This document shows positions 9,116 through 17,837 of a DNA stretch of 64,000 nucleotides, in pieces. Positions within the stretch are counted from its first letter, which is position 1, and every line of letters starts with the position of its first letter. A program made the translations under genes and the position numbers. The notes beneath the pieces were generated by a model. The model was given only the letters and a program-made list of their open reading frames with translations, did not search any database and was not told the DNA's origin. Origin of the DNA: Roseiarcus sp963765375 (GTDB taxonomy: Bacteria > Pseudomonadota > Alphaproteobacteria > Rhizobiales > Beijerinckiaceae); contig CAVXVZ010000003.1 of NCBI GenBank assembly GCA_963765375.1, positions 310,001 to 374,000 on the forward strand, in the 5' to 3' direction.

Positions 9116-9221
9116 GGCGATTTGGATTCTATTGCGGGCGGCTTGGTTTTCGTTGCGTTTGAATTTGGTTTTTGTTGCGCCGGATTTGGTTTTTGTTGCG
9201 AGCGGCTTGGAAATCGTTGTC
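9116..9221. repeat. Five tandem 21-22 bp degenerate repeats (probable transposon-end array)
   Basis: Copies at 9116-9136, 9137-9157, 9158-9179, 9180-9200 and 9201-9221. The shared core is TTGGTTTTTGTTGCG with variations in the T-run, preceded by a GCGG- or CGGA-like block; the last copy ends in GTTGTC. Regular arrays of about 20-bp binding sites at an element end are typical of IS21- and Tn7/Mu-like transposons. No transposase gene is present beside it, so this would be a solitary end. The assignment to a family is inference. Confidence 0.5.
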
Positions 9222-9249
9222 CAGCCATGAGCGCGCAAAGCCCGGCCCG

Positions 9250-10368
9250 CTAGCCGTTCGCCGACGCCGCTCGGACGAGGCCGGCGAGGTCGCCGCCGTC
9301 GCAGGCCCGCTCGGCGAAACCAGCTCTCCGCGCCGCCTCGGCTTCACCGCCCAGACCCCCGACGAAGAACGACCGCGCGCTTGCGATCGGCCACTCGCTC
9401 ATCGCCTGATCGAGAGCGCCCGGACTTAACTCCCGTTCGGCGGCGTAGAACCTGTCGACATGCGCCCCTTCGAGAGCGAGGCGGGCCTCGATTTCCGCGT
9501 CGAGCCCGCAGTCTCCGCCGCCGAGGACGAAGACGTAATAGCCGCGGTCGTTGAGCGTCCGGACGGCCTCGACAGCCCCAGCCCGCCAGCGAACTCCATC
9601 CGCGGCGGAAGCGTTGACGAGCGCGCCTCGGTCGAAGAACGCCGCGGGACGCACCCGGACGTTCGGCAGCTCGAGATGTCCCTGCTCGAGAGTCTCGGGC
9701 AGTCCGATATCGAGGAAGTAGCCGTCGAACTCGTGGCCGGCGATCTCGCCCCGTTCGGCCAGGGCCGGTAAGACCTGCTGTTCAAGCGAACACGGCAGGT
9801 CGCCAACGAGGTCCAGGATCTCGCGCTTCAGCACGTAGATCCCCCCGTTGATGACGCCTGGCCCTGGCCGGCTCGAATCCTTTTCCAGGAACGCCTTGAC
9901 CTTGCCGCCCTCTTCGATCACCCGCCCGTAGCGCGCGGCGTCGGCGACCTTCCGCAGCGCCAGCGTCGCCGTGGCGCCGGATCGCTGCGAGGCCCGCTCG
10001 AGGGCGCGCAAATTGATGTCGAAGAAGGCGTCTCCGTTCATGAGGAGAAAACGCGGATCGAGCGCGTCGCGCGCGACCGTCAACGCCCCGGCGGTGCCGA
10101 GCGGAACCGGCTCGCGCATCACCCGCACCGTGGCCCTGCCGATCCGGCGGCCGCCGTAAGCCGCCTCGACCGCCTCTCCGAGATGACCGGCCAGCAGCAC
10201 GATGTCCCGGTAGCCGTGGCGCTCGATCATCTCCAGAAGATAGTCGAGGAACGGCCGCTCCCCCGCGATCGGCAGCATCGGCTTCGGCGCGGCGCGGGTG
10301 ATCGCGCCAAGCCGCGTGCCCTTGCCGCCGACCAGAATCACCGCCTGCCTGATCGCCTCGCCGCTCAT
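9250..10368 (-). CDS. Sugar-phosphate guanylyltransferase (HddC-like) fused to a degenerate GmhB-type HAD domain
   Basis: 372 residues. Residues 1-230 are a nucleotidyltransferase with intact motifs: VILVGGKGTRLGAITRAAPK (NTP loop), NGDAFFDIN, INGGIYVLK and GYFLDIGLPETLEQG. This matches heptose-1-phosphate guanylyltransferases and GDP-mannose pyrophosphorylases. Residues from about 240 onward align in outline with GmhB heptose-bisphosphate phosphatase (AVEAVRTLNDRGYYVFV, ARSFFVGGLGGEAEAARRAG). However, the catalytic motifs are altered: FDRGALVN in place of DRDG, GGG where TNQ/TNS is expected, and VGG in place of VGD. The start at 10368 overlaps the stop of the AGE gene (ATGA), so it is translationally coupled. 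The phosphatase half is probably inactive. Confidence 0.85.
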   Translation of the reverse strand: MSGEAIRQAVILVGGKGTRLGAITRAAPKPMLPIAGERPFLDYLLEMIERHGYRDIVLLAGHLGEAVEAAYGGRRIGRATVRVMREPVPLGTAGALTVARDALDPRFLLMNGDAFFDINLRALERASQRSGATATLALRKVADAARYGRVIEEGGKVKAFLEKDSSRPGPGVINGGIYVLKREILDLVGDLPCSLEQQVLPALAERGEIAGHEFDGYFLDIGLPETLEQGHLELPNVRVRPAAFFDRGALVNASAADGVRWRAGAVEAVRTLNDRGYYVFVLGGGDCGLDAEIEARLALEGAHVDRFYAAERELSPGALDQAMSEWPIASARSFFVGGLGGEAEAARRAGFAERACDGGDLAGLVRAASANG

Positions 10369-11564
10369 TGCTCCTCGGCCTTCAGCCTTTCGCTCTCCCG
10401 CCGGCCCCAGACGCGGTCGGCCTCCGCTGCGGCGAGAAAGACATGATAGAGCGTGCTCGCCGGCATGAAATCGACCGTCGGGGCGCCGTTCGCGTCGACA
10501 TGGTCGATCCATCCGCCTGCAACAGGACGCCCGAGGAAGACCGCCATCAGCCGGTCGATCGTTCGCGCGGCGCGCGGCGGCGCCTCGCCGTCTCCGGTCT
10601 CGGCGGCGGCGACTTCGGCCTTGACCGCTTCGGTGTGAGGCCAGCAGCGGCGGGAGGCTCTGTGCACGCGCCCGTCGTCCAGCAATGCGTCGACGACGAA
10701 TCCGTCCGCGTCGAAGCCATGCCGGTCGCCGAACGCCTTCAACGCCGCGGCGATCGGCGGATCGCTCCGTCCCGCAAGCCCGGCATAGCGGCGAAGCAGC
10801 CACGACCATTCGAAGTGATGTCCCGGCTCGCATATGCGTCCGAGATCTCCGGCGCGCGGGATCCAGGAGCCGTCAAAGTATTCGGCGAGGATGCCGGACT
10901 GCGACTGAAAGAACCGTCCAGCCATCATGTCATAGAGCTCCTCGGCGCGGGCAAGAAACATGGCGCAGCCGGTGGCTTCGAACCACGCAAGCATGGCCTC
11001 GAAGAGATGCATGTGCGGGTTTTGCTCGCGCCTGCCCGCGTCGGCGGGCAAAACGCTGTGGTAGCCTCCGGTGGGCGACGCGAAGTGCTGATCGAGGACG
11101 CGCAACGTCGTAAGCGCGGTCGAGAGAAACCGCGGCTCAGGCGCGAGCTTGTAAGCCCACGCGAGCCCGAACAGCGCGAAGGCGTGGGCATAGAAATCGC
11201 GCTTGGGGTCGCAGACGGCGCCGTCCGGGTCGACGGCAGAGACCCACCCCGGCGAACCGTCGACCCCATGATAGCGGTCGATGAGCCTGTGGGCCGCCTC
11301 GAGCGCGATGGTTTTGCCCTGCGGCCACCAGCCGAGCATCGCTGCGTGCGAAAAAACGTAGATCTGGCGGCCCTGCACCATGGCGCGCCTCGGGGCTGAC
11401 AGAAGCGGCGCTCCCTCGAACGTCAGCCGCTCCACGAAGGCGCCCCTCGCCGAGTCGAAGCCAATTCCGCCCCAGAGCGGCAAAGCCTGATCGAGCAGCC
11501 AGCGCCTGAGTCGCTCGACCGAGTTCTGAACATCGGTGTCATCGGCCATGACCCGTCCAGTCAT
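10365..11564 (-). CDS. AGE-family epimerase/isomerase
   Basis: 399 residues, N-acylglucosamine 2-epimerase / mannose isomerase superfamily, an (alpha/alpha)6-barrel enzyme of the cytoplasm. Recognisable parts are RRAMVQGRQIYVFSHAAMLG, KRDFYAHAFALFGLAWAYKL, QNPHMHLFEAMLAWFEATG, ICEPGHHFEWSWLLRRYAGL and the His-rich end. The His residues of HMHLFEA and EPGHHFEW correspond to catalytic and binding positions of the family. Members interconvert mannose/fructose, GlcNAc/ManNAc or related sugars. It sits in the nucleotide-sugar operon, 4-bp overlapped with the guanylyltransferase gene, which suggests it supplies or alters the sugar precursor. The start could also be the inner ATG (MADDTD). Confidence 0.85.
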   Translation of the reverse strand: MTGRVMADDTDVQNSVERLRRWLLDQALPLWGGIGFDSARGAFVERLTFEGAPLLSAPRRAMVQGRQIYVFSHAAMLGWWPQGKTIALEAAHRLIDRYHGVDGSPGWVSAVDPDGAVCDPKRDFYAHAFALFGLAWAYKLAPEPRFLSTALTTLRVLDQHFASPTGGYHSVLPADAGRREQNPHMHLFEAMLAWFEATGCAMFLARAEELYDMMAGRFFQSQSGILAEYFDGSWIPRAGDLGRICEPGHHFEWSWLLRRYAGLAGRSDPPIAAALKAFGDRHGFDADGFVVDALLDDGRVHRASRRCWPHTEAVKAEVAAAETGDGEAPPRAARTIDRLMAVFLGRPVAGGWIDHVDANGAPTVDFMPASTLYHVFLAAAEADRVWGRRESERLKAEEQ

Positions 11565-11672
11565 GACCGAGCTTGGCGCAGGGAGGCGCAGGATCGAGGC
11601 ATGAACGACCAGGCGCGCGGACCGGCCGCCCCAAAAGGCGAGCGTTGCGATGAGCCCCTCTTTCGATGGCAG

Positions 11673-12596
11673 TCAGTCATTCTGGGCGCAATACCAAGTC
11701 CACGTCTCTTCGAGCCCGGCGCGCAGCGAGTGGACCGGGTTGAGGCCCAGACGCTTGATCTTGGAGAGATCATAGGCTCGATAGGCCTGTCCATTCGGCT
11801 TAGAGGGGTCCCATTCAATTCGCCCGCTCATTCCGGTGAGTTCGCCGAGCGTGTCAACGACATCGCGCATACGGTACACCTGACCGCTTCCCATGTTAAC
11901 CGCGCCATCGATGCTGTTCATCACCGCGAGAGCCACCCGCGCCGCGTCCTTGGCGTAGAGAATGTCGCGCTGAGCGGAGCCGTCGCCCCAGACCTTGACG
12001 ATCCCTCCGCTTCTGTTCGCATCGTAAAACTTCTTGATCAGAGATGGGACGACATGTCCAAATTCGACATCGAACGTGTCGCGCGGGCCGAAAAGATTGC
12101 AGGGTACGATATACGCCCATTTCAAACCGTAGCTTTCTTCGTAGGCTTCGAGCATCGCGAGCGTCGCGAGCTTGGCGTTTGCATAGCCGGCGTTGGCGGG
12201 GCAGGGTCGACCGAGGAAGACCATATCCTCTTTCAGCGGCAGGCCGGGCGAGGGGAACGGATAGACCGCCCTGGCGCCCATGACCGTGATCTTCCGCGCG
12301 CCGGCGCGCCGTGAAGCCTCGACGACGTTGGTGTCGATCATAGAATTCTCGTAAAACGACTTCCCCTGATTTTTCATGCTGCCCGAGATCCCGCAACCGC
12401 GCCCAGCGGCGTGAAAGACATGATCCGGGCGCTGCCGCTCGAAGAGCGCAAAGGTCGCCGACGCATCGAGGAGGTCGCAATCCGCCCGCTCGAGCGGGAT
12501 GACGTTTTCATAGCCTTCCGAGCGTAAATGATCGACCAGCGCGGACCCCACCAAACCGGCGGCGCCCGTCACGATGATCTTGTCGGACTTGTTCAA
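11673..12596 (-). CDS. NAD-dependent epimerase/reductase, GDP-L-fucose synthase-like
   Basis: 307 residues, extended short-chain dehydrogenase. The Rossmann motif GAAGLVGSAL is at residues 11-20 and the catalytic Tyr-Lys pair is in YANAKLATLAMLEAYEE. AAGRGCGISGSMKNQGKSFY and NLFGPRDTFDVEFGHVVPSL are hallmarks of GDP-fucose synthase (WcaG) relatives. Such enzymes act after a GDP-mannose-4,6-dehydratase-type enzyme, and here the gene lies immediately downstream (51 bp) of one, so a GDP-4-keto-6-deoxyhexose or -heptose is the likely substrate. Because the upstream dehydratase is split by an IS, its substrate may no longer be made. Confidence 0.85.
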   Translation of the reverse strand: MNKSDKIIVTGAAGLVGSALVDHLRSEGYENVIPLERADCDLLDASATFALFERQRPDHVFHAAGRGCGISGSMKNQGKSFYENSMIDTNVVEASRRAGARKITVMGARAVYPFPSPGLPLKEDMVFLGRPCPANAGYANAKLATLAMLEAYEESYGLKWAYIVPCNLFGPRDTFDVEFGHVVPSLIKKFYDANRSGGIVKVWGDGSAQRDILYAKDAARVALAVMNSIDGAVNMGSGQVYRMRDVVDTLGELTGMSGRIEWDPSKPNGQAYRAYDLSKIKRLGLNPVHSLRAGLEETWTWYCAQND

Positions 12597-13311
12597 ATGA
12601 TCTGCTTTCGCTGGCGTTCAACCATCGGCGGTTGGCGGCGCGCGTGACTAGCGCGACAGGAAGCTCTCGTTGCGGCGGACGCGCTCGCGCCAGTATTCAA
12701 GCAAATCGCGCATCGTGGTTTCAAACGGGATCTCCGGGCGCCACCCGGTATGGGTGCAGAATTTGGTCGTATCGGGCACCTGCAGATCGGCGTCGATCGG
12801 CCGCAGGCGCTCAGGATCGACCTCGACCCGGATGTTGGCGCAAGTCGACTGCCCGATCAGCGTGTCGAGCATGGCCCGCACCGTGCATGTATACTGTCCG
12901 CCGATGTTGTAATACGCGCCCGGCGTCGGGTTGATGGTCACGAGCATGTAATAGGCGCGCACGGCGTCGCGGACGTCGGCCCACGTGCGCAGTGAATCGA
13001 GATTTCCGACCTTTACCATCGGCGGCAGCTTGTTGCCCTCGATCATCGCGATTTGCTTGGCGAAAGTGGATTCGGCGAAGACGTCGCCGCGGCGCGGGCC
13101 AGTGTGAGTGAACATACGCGTCGTCATGACGCACATATTGTACGCTTCGGCATAGTATCGGCCGACAAGATCCGTGCCGACTTTCGAAATCGCGTAAGGC
13201 GACGCGGGGTGAAACGTGCATTCCTCGTTGATCGGCAGTTTCTCTCGCGGAACCCGACCGAACACCTCGGAGGAGGCGCAGACGTGGATGATCGCCTCCG
13301 GCGAGAAGCGC

Positions 13312-13315
13312 CTAA
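13312..13315. repeat. Target-site duplication (CTAA), left
   Basis: CTAA directly before the left IS end at 13316; the identical CTAA follows the right end at 14985-14988. Four-bp duplications with TA-rich cores are usual for IS1380-family insertions. Confidence 0.85.
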
Positions 13316-14984
13316 CCTGCATTTCTCACGCGGGTGGCGCATCGGGGTCCAGAATCAGCTAAACTTGTTTTGCGATCAACGAGTTACGCTGATTCGAAAG
13401 GGGACTCCGATGCTGACGCAGTGTAGCCCGACAGAGATGGAGTTTGGAAGGGCTGGCGGGCGGCGGGTTGTGGCGGATTTCGACGGCGGGCTGGTGTCCT
13501 CGGACGCGGGGGCTTTGCTGCTGGGCGAGACGGACAAGGCGATCGGCCTCATCGATCGATTTACCGCGTGCTTCGGCGATCATCGCAGCCCGCTCTTCAC
13601 CGTGCATGCGCTCAAGGCTCTGATCGGGCAGCGGGTGTTCGGCCTGGCGCTCGGTTATGAGGACCTCAACGACCACGACGACTTGCGTCGCGATCCGGTT
13701 CTGGGCGTGCTTCTGGGCAAGCTCGAGCGCGATGGCGATGAGCCGTCGCGCTGGCGGGCAAGAGCACATTGAACCGGCTGGAGCATGCGCCGGGCGCGGG
13801 CAAGAGGCCGCGCTATCACAAGATCAGCCACGATGGCGCGGCGATCGAGCGGCTGTTTGTCGAACTGTTTCTCGACGCGCACGCCAAGGCGCCGCGTCAG
13901 ATCGTGCTCGACCTCGATGCGACCGACGATCCGTTGCACGGCGATCAGGAGGGGCGGTTCTTTCACGGCTATTACGACTGCTATTGCTACCTGCCGCTCT
14001 ATGTTTTCTGCGGCCGCCATCTTCTGGCCGCCAAGCTGCGGCCCTCAAACATCGACGGCAGCGCCGGGGCGCAAGACGAGATGGCGCGCATTATCCAGCA
14101 AATCCGCGCGCGCTGGCCGCGGGTGAAGATCGTGCTGCGCGCCGACTCCGGCTTCGCCCGCGAGGCCTTGATGGCCTGGTGCGAGGCCAACGCGGTCGAC
14201 TACGTGTTCGGCCTGGCGCGCAACGCGCGGCTGGAGGCGCGCATCGCCGACGCCTTGAGCGAGGCGCGGACGATGTCGCAGGCGAACGAGGGCCAGCCGG
14301 CGCGGGTGTTTCGCGACTTCGAATGGTCGACCAAGGAGAGCTGGTCGCGCCGCCGCCGGGTGATCGGCAAGGCCGAATGGACGGGCGGCGAGGCCAATCC
14401 TCGTTTTCTCGTGACCTCGCTCAAGGCCGACGCCTGGCGCGCCAAGCCGCTTTACGAAAAGCTCTATTGCGCGCGCGGCGAGATGGAGAACCGGATCAAG
14501 GAGTGCCAGGGCGATCTCTTCGCCGACCGCACCTCGACAGCCACCCTGCGCGCCAATCAGCTGCGGCTGTGGCTCGCCGCGACGGCCTATGCGCTCCTGT
14601 GCGCGCTGCGCCGCATCGGCCTGGCCCACACTGCGTTCGCGAGCGCGACCTGCGGCACGATCCGCCTGAAACTGCTGAAGCTCGGCGCGCTCGTCAAAAT
14701 CAGCGCCCGGCGCGTCAGGATCGCCTTCGCTTCGGCCTGCCCGAACGCCCAGGAATGGCGCCTCGCCGCGGCAAGGCTCGCAAGCGCGCGCGCCTCGCCA
14801 ACCTGACGCGCGTCGCCGCGGCGCGACAATGCTCGGCAAACCCTCGGCCCACCGGAGAAACAATCCCCCCCATCGACGAAAATCACCGCGCGCCCGCGCC
14901 ACCCACAGTCACGCCCGCACAAACCCGGCCTTCAAATCGCGCCGAAACCGACGTCCAATTGCCCGCCCGCGTGAGAAATGCGGG
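13316..14984 (+). mobile_element. IS1380-family insertion sequence, copy 1 (1669 bp)
   Basis: Terminal inverted repeats: the left end reads CCTGCATTTCTCACGCGGGT, the right end read inward CCCGCATTTCTCACGCGGGC, 18 of 20 matching. CTAA target duplications flank it. It carries one transposase gene on the plus strand, opposite to the host gene it interrupts. A second, related but clearly diverged element lies at 36832-38474. Its transposase frame is broken, so the copy is probably not self-mobile. Confidence 0.93.
13410..14806 (+). pseudogene. IS1380 family transposase, frameshifted
   Basis: DDE transposase of the IS1380 family. The N-terminal part from ATG 13410 (MLTQCSPTEMEFGRAGG, DFDGGLVSSDAGALLLGETD) continues to about 13740. 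The rest (from about 13742, AGKSTLNRLEHAPGAGKRPR onward) is in another frame, a net loss of one base. Compared with copy 2, which is one continuous 455-aa frame, the break falls in the AGKSTLNRLE region. The catalytic-region motifs are present: LDLDATDDPLHG, LRADSGFAREALMAW and GEMENRIKECQGD. Either a disabling mutation or a sequencing error. Confidence 0.88.
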
Positions 14985-14988
14985 CTAA
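14985..14988. repeat. Target-site duplication (CTAA), right
   Basis: Second copy of the CTAA duplication that flanks the element ending at 14984. Confidence 0.85.
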
Positions 14989-15388
14989 GGGCGCCAAGGA
15001 GCCGCTCAGTGCCCTGGATGTTGGTATCCAGCGTGTCGAGCGGCGCGGTGAAAGAGGTTTGAGGATAGCTCTGAGCGGCCAGGTGAAAGACATAATCGGG
15101 ACTGCTGGCCTGAACGCAATTTTGGATCGCCATCGTGTCCCGCAAGTCGGCGTAATGAAGCTTGATTCTGCCGCCGGCGTTGATGTCATCAAGGTGACCG
15201 GAAATATTATCCAGAGGACTCCGCCAGCGAAGCATGCCGTGGATTTCCCAATCTGTATGCCGAAGAAGGTAATCCAGGAGATGCGAGCCGACCATTCCCG
15301 TTATGCCCGTGATCAAGGCGCGCTTAGTCATTATCTCTCTCGTTCCGATGAAGGCGATCGCAGCAAACCACGAAGAATATTCTCGATG

Positions 15389-16381
15389 TTATCTGCTGAT
15401 AATCCCGGCGCCATGATCCTCCAGAGAAATCTTGACGAAGCTCTTTTGCCCGAAGTGCTCGATCATTTTTGCCTGAACGTGATCAGGCGCCATGAACAGC
15501 AAGAACCCGCCGCCGCCAGCGCCGCAGAGTTTGCCGCCATAAGCGCCGAGACGCATCGCTTCGTCGTAAGTCGCGTCAATCTGCGGCAGCGTGACCGCGG
15601 TCGAGAGTCTCCGCTTGGTCTCCCAACCTTCGCTGACCAACTTGCCAAGATCGCGGAGCATGGATTCGGGAGCTCGCCCTTCCAGCACCGCAAGTCCTTC
15701 GCGGCAAAGCTTGACCAGATGGGAAAGATCCTTGTGATTTTTCTCCGCCTCGGTGTTTCTCAACTGCTCCTGCACCGCGCTCGATGCGTGGCGCTGAATG
15801 CCGGTGTAGATGAGGCAAAGGGATCGATCGAGCGCATTGCGGCACTCCGTCGCCATCTGCGCCGGCCGGATCGTCAAATCATCCTTATGGAACTCGTAGA
15901 GGTTGAGGCCGCCGAAGGCAGCGTGGATTTGATCCTGAATCCCGACGTTTTCCTTCAGGAGATCCCTTTCCGTGTGCACCGCGCGCTTGAAGAGATCGAA
16001 TTTTGTGATCGAACGACCGCTCAGATATTCCATGAGCGCTATGAAGCCAACGGTGAACGATGACGAGCTCCCCAATCCCGAATTGCCCGGCAAGTCGGAA
16101 ATAATGGCGACGTTCAGGGGCTTGTCGTAACCCATGTTCAGAAGTGTGGCGCGAATCACATTGTGTTTGATGTCTTCGACCCGATCGGCGACTTCCACGA
16201 TGCGGTAGGTTATACGAAATCGGTTTTCGGCAAAGTCCGCCATCGGCAGCGCGATCGTATAGATGTACTTGTCGATGGAGGCTCCAAGCACAGCGCCTGG
16301 GTGGTGATTGAAATACGTTGGGTAGTCGGTTCCACCCCCGAAAAAGCTGATCCGGAGCGGGGATCGGGAAATATTGATCAC
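15389..16381 (-). CDS. GHMP kinase, D-glycero-alpha-D-manno-heptose 7-phosphate kinase (HddA) type
   Basis: 330 residues from the GTG at 16381. The family start is ISRSPLRISFFGGGTDYPTY, and the GTG with a GGGGA about 10 bases upstream places it two residues before this block; the longer open frame lacks family similarity. GHMP motifs are intact: LPGNSGLGSSSSFTVGFIAL (ATP loop) and KLCGAGGGGFLLF (motif 3). HddA phosphorylates heptose 7-phosphate at C1 on the way to GDP-heptose. It lies 57 bp upstream of the dehydratase-type gene on the same strand, consistent with a GDP-heptose operon. GmhA isomerase is not encoded in the window. Confidence 0.85.
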   Translation of the reverse strand: MINISRSPLRISFFGGGTDYPTYFNHHPGAVLGASIDKYIYTIALPMADFAENRFRITYRIVEVADRVEDIKHNVIRATLLNMGYDKPLNVAIISDLPGNSGLGSSSSFTVGFIALMEYLSGRSITKFDLFKRAVHTERDLLKENVGIQDQIHAAFGGLNLYEFHKDDLTIRPAQMATECRNALDRSLCLIYTGIQRHASSAVQEQLRNTEAEKNHKDLSHLVKLCREGLAVLEGRAPESMLRDLGKLVSEGWETKRRLSTAVTLPQIDATYDEAMRLGAYGGKLCGAGGGGFLLFMAPDHVQAKMIEHFGQKSFVKISLEDHGAGIISR

Positions 16382-16785
16382 TGAAGCCGTTCCCCAATTG
16401 AGGCCAAAGACCAAACACCAGAGCGCAAGATGCTTTTTGGAATTCCTCCTGAAAATTCGGCCGTGTCGACCCCACAACGGCTTGTGCGCGGCGGGTCATT
16501 CGATCTCGCAAGCTGCAAAGAGCAACTCGAAATCGCAACTCGGCCATTTCACAACATTATTGCGATTATTGCCCCATGGTCATAACATGGCAAAACCGAA
16601 GGGTCCAGCCTACACAAATGCGGGGCCGCGAAAGAACTCAGGAGCGATAGAGTTAAACGGACAATTGCCTCAAGGTTTAGAAAACGACATCCGCTGTTCT
16701 GGCTTTTCTGGCAACCGCCCGACAGTGTGATGGGCGGAGACCATTGACTTGAATCTGGACGGGCCGACGACGGCGCCCTCGCGGA
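16382..16785. other. Intergenic stretch, no gene recognised
   Basis: About 400 bp between the frameshifted glycosyltransferase and the kinase. Open frames here lack family similarity and ribosome-binding sites. No clear promoter or terminator was recognised. It is noticeably less GC-rich (around 16560-16720) than the flanking genes. Confidence 0.5.
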
Positions 16786-17837
16786 TCAGCCAAATCGCTC
16801 GGTTGTCCTCAATTCCTGCGGCAAATCTTGCGACAAGCCGACGCGACTGACAGCGCGGCTAGGCTGGCGCTCATTCTGCATCGAGCGGACATCAATTGCG
16901 GCGCCGTTGGCGAGGTGATCGAAAACCTGCTTGGCGCGCCGTCGCCAGGAATGATGTTCGCGTACGAACTCGCTAACGGCGTCCACGGCGCGCTGGTTAT
17001 TCGGGTTGCTTCGGTCCTCGTCGAGGCGTTTGGCCAGATCCGAACCGTCCGGCGATACCGGACAGAATGCATCGGCCGACAGGATGGACTCAAATTCGCC
17101 GCTCCGGGGCAAGACTCCGAGCAGGCGCGTCCCCGCCGCCAGCCCTTCAAAATACCGCATCACCATCGGACTGTACCCTCCCGTTCGGCTGGTGTTGTCC
17201 AAATCGGGCGGCGTGGCGAGGAAGTACTGGGCGCTCGAGGTCAGTCGTCCGAGTTCCTCGGTGCTCAGTCCCCCGTCTCTGGAATACACGTAGCGCAGAT
17301 TGCGGGCTTCGCAATACGCCAGGAGCGCGCGATGCAGGGGTTCGTGCCGGCGGCCCATCCAGAAGGCGAAGATCGACTTTCGCTCTTTGTGAGGGTAGAA
17401 AATATCGGTGTGGGCGCCAAACGGCAGCCAGACAAATTTCGCCAGCGGAAAGCGACGTTCGAGCTCGTCCTTCGCTTCCCGGTAAGCGACGAAACACGGA
17501 TCGAGGCGCTCGAGCGTCGCGACCATGCCGATCTTCGACAACGAAGCTTCCACGCGTCGAGAACGTAATTGGAACGGCGCGCGCGCAGATTCATGTATGA
17601 CGCTAGGTGAATCGCGCCGGTCGGGCGCGACCCAAGCTGGGCCCAAAAGAGCGTGTCGCAGACCTTGAGCTCGGACCGAACCCTCCGCCATTCCCCTCGC
17701 CGCTCCCATGCGAGCGGAGGAGGAGAAATCGTCCGGACGCCCGGTTGCTGGGTCAGACCGGAAAAGAGCGGCGGCAGCAGCGTCGTCCAATAGACGCTTG
17801 GGTTCGTTGACGAATTGGAAAGCAGGCCGAGTTCCAT
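16786..17837 (-). pseudogene. Glycosyltransferase-like protein, frameshifted as read
   Basis: The protein resembles CgeB/GT1-type glycosyltransferases: a C-terminal region with PDLDNTSRTGGYSPMVMRYF, EGLAAGTRLLGVLPRSGEFE and a final helix region EFVREHHSWRRRAKQVFDHL. These fit a nucleotide-sugar-binding GT-B C-terminal domain. The N-terminal part (ATG 17837, MELGLLSNSSTNPSVYWTTL to RSNYVLDAW) ends in one frame near 17553. The rest (EASLSKIGMVATLERLDPCF onward) is in another, equal to a net one-base loss. Joined, it would be about 350 aa. It heads the leftward nucleotide-sugar cluster and probably transfers its product to a surface glycan. Confidence 0.75.

Larger units (their letters stand above)
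8829..9249. other. Gene-free stretch with promoter-like site and repeat array
   Basis: About 420 bp without a credible gene. It holds the promoter/operator-like site at 8931-8971 and the five-copy repeat at 9116-9221, listed separately. Between them (8972-9115) nothing was recognised. The base composition around 9060-9200 is visibly richer in A/T than the neighbouring genes. Confidence 0.7.
12648..15331 (-). pseudogene. GDP-mannose 4,6-dehydratase-type gene, interrupted by IS1380-type element
   Basis: Extended SDR dehydratase (Gmd, or the heptose form DmhA/WcbK). The N-terminal 116 codons run from 15331 to the IS edge at 14985, with the NAD motif TGITGMVGSHLLDYLL. The remainder runs from 13311 to 12648, with the Tyr-Lys motif SPYAISKVGTDLVG, RTWADVRDAVRAYYML and TGWRPEIPFETTMRDLLEYW. 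Removing the 1669-bp element and one CTAA duplication restores the frame ERLLGAL-RRFSPEAIIHVC and a protein of 336 aa, a normal family length. As read, neither fragment can give an active enzyme. In the heptose pathway it would dehydrate GDP-heptose to the 4-keto-6-deoxy form. Confidence 0.92.

Noticed and set aside
9116..9221. CRISPR array
   Set aside because: Units of 21-22 bp follow each other directly with no spacers and the units are degenerate; this does not fit a CRISPR repeat-spacer layout.
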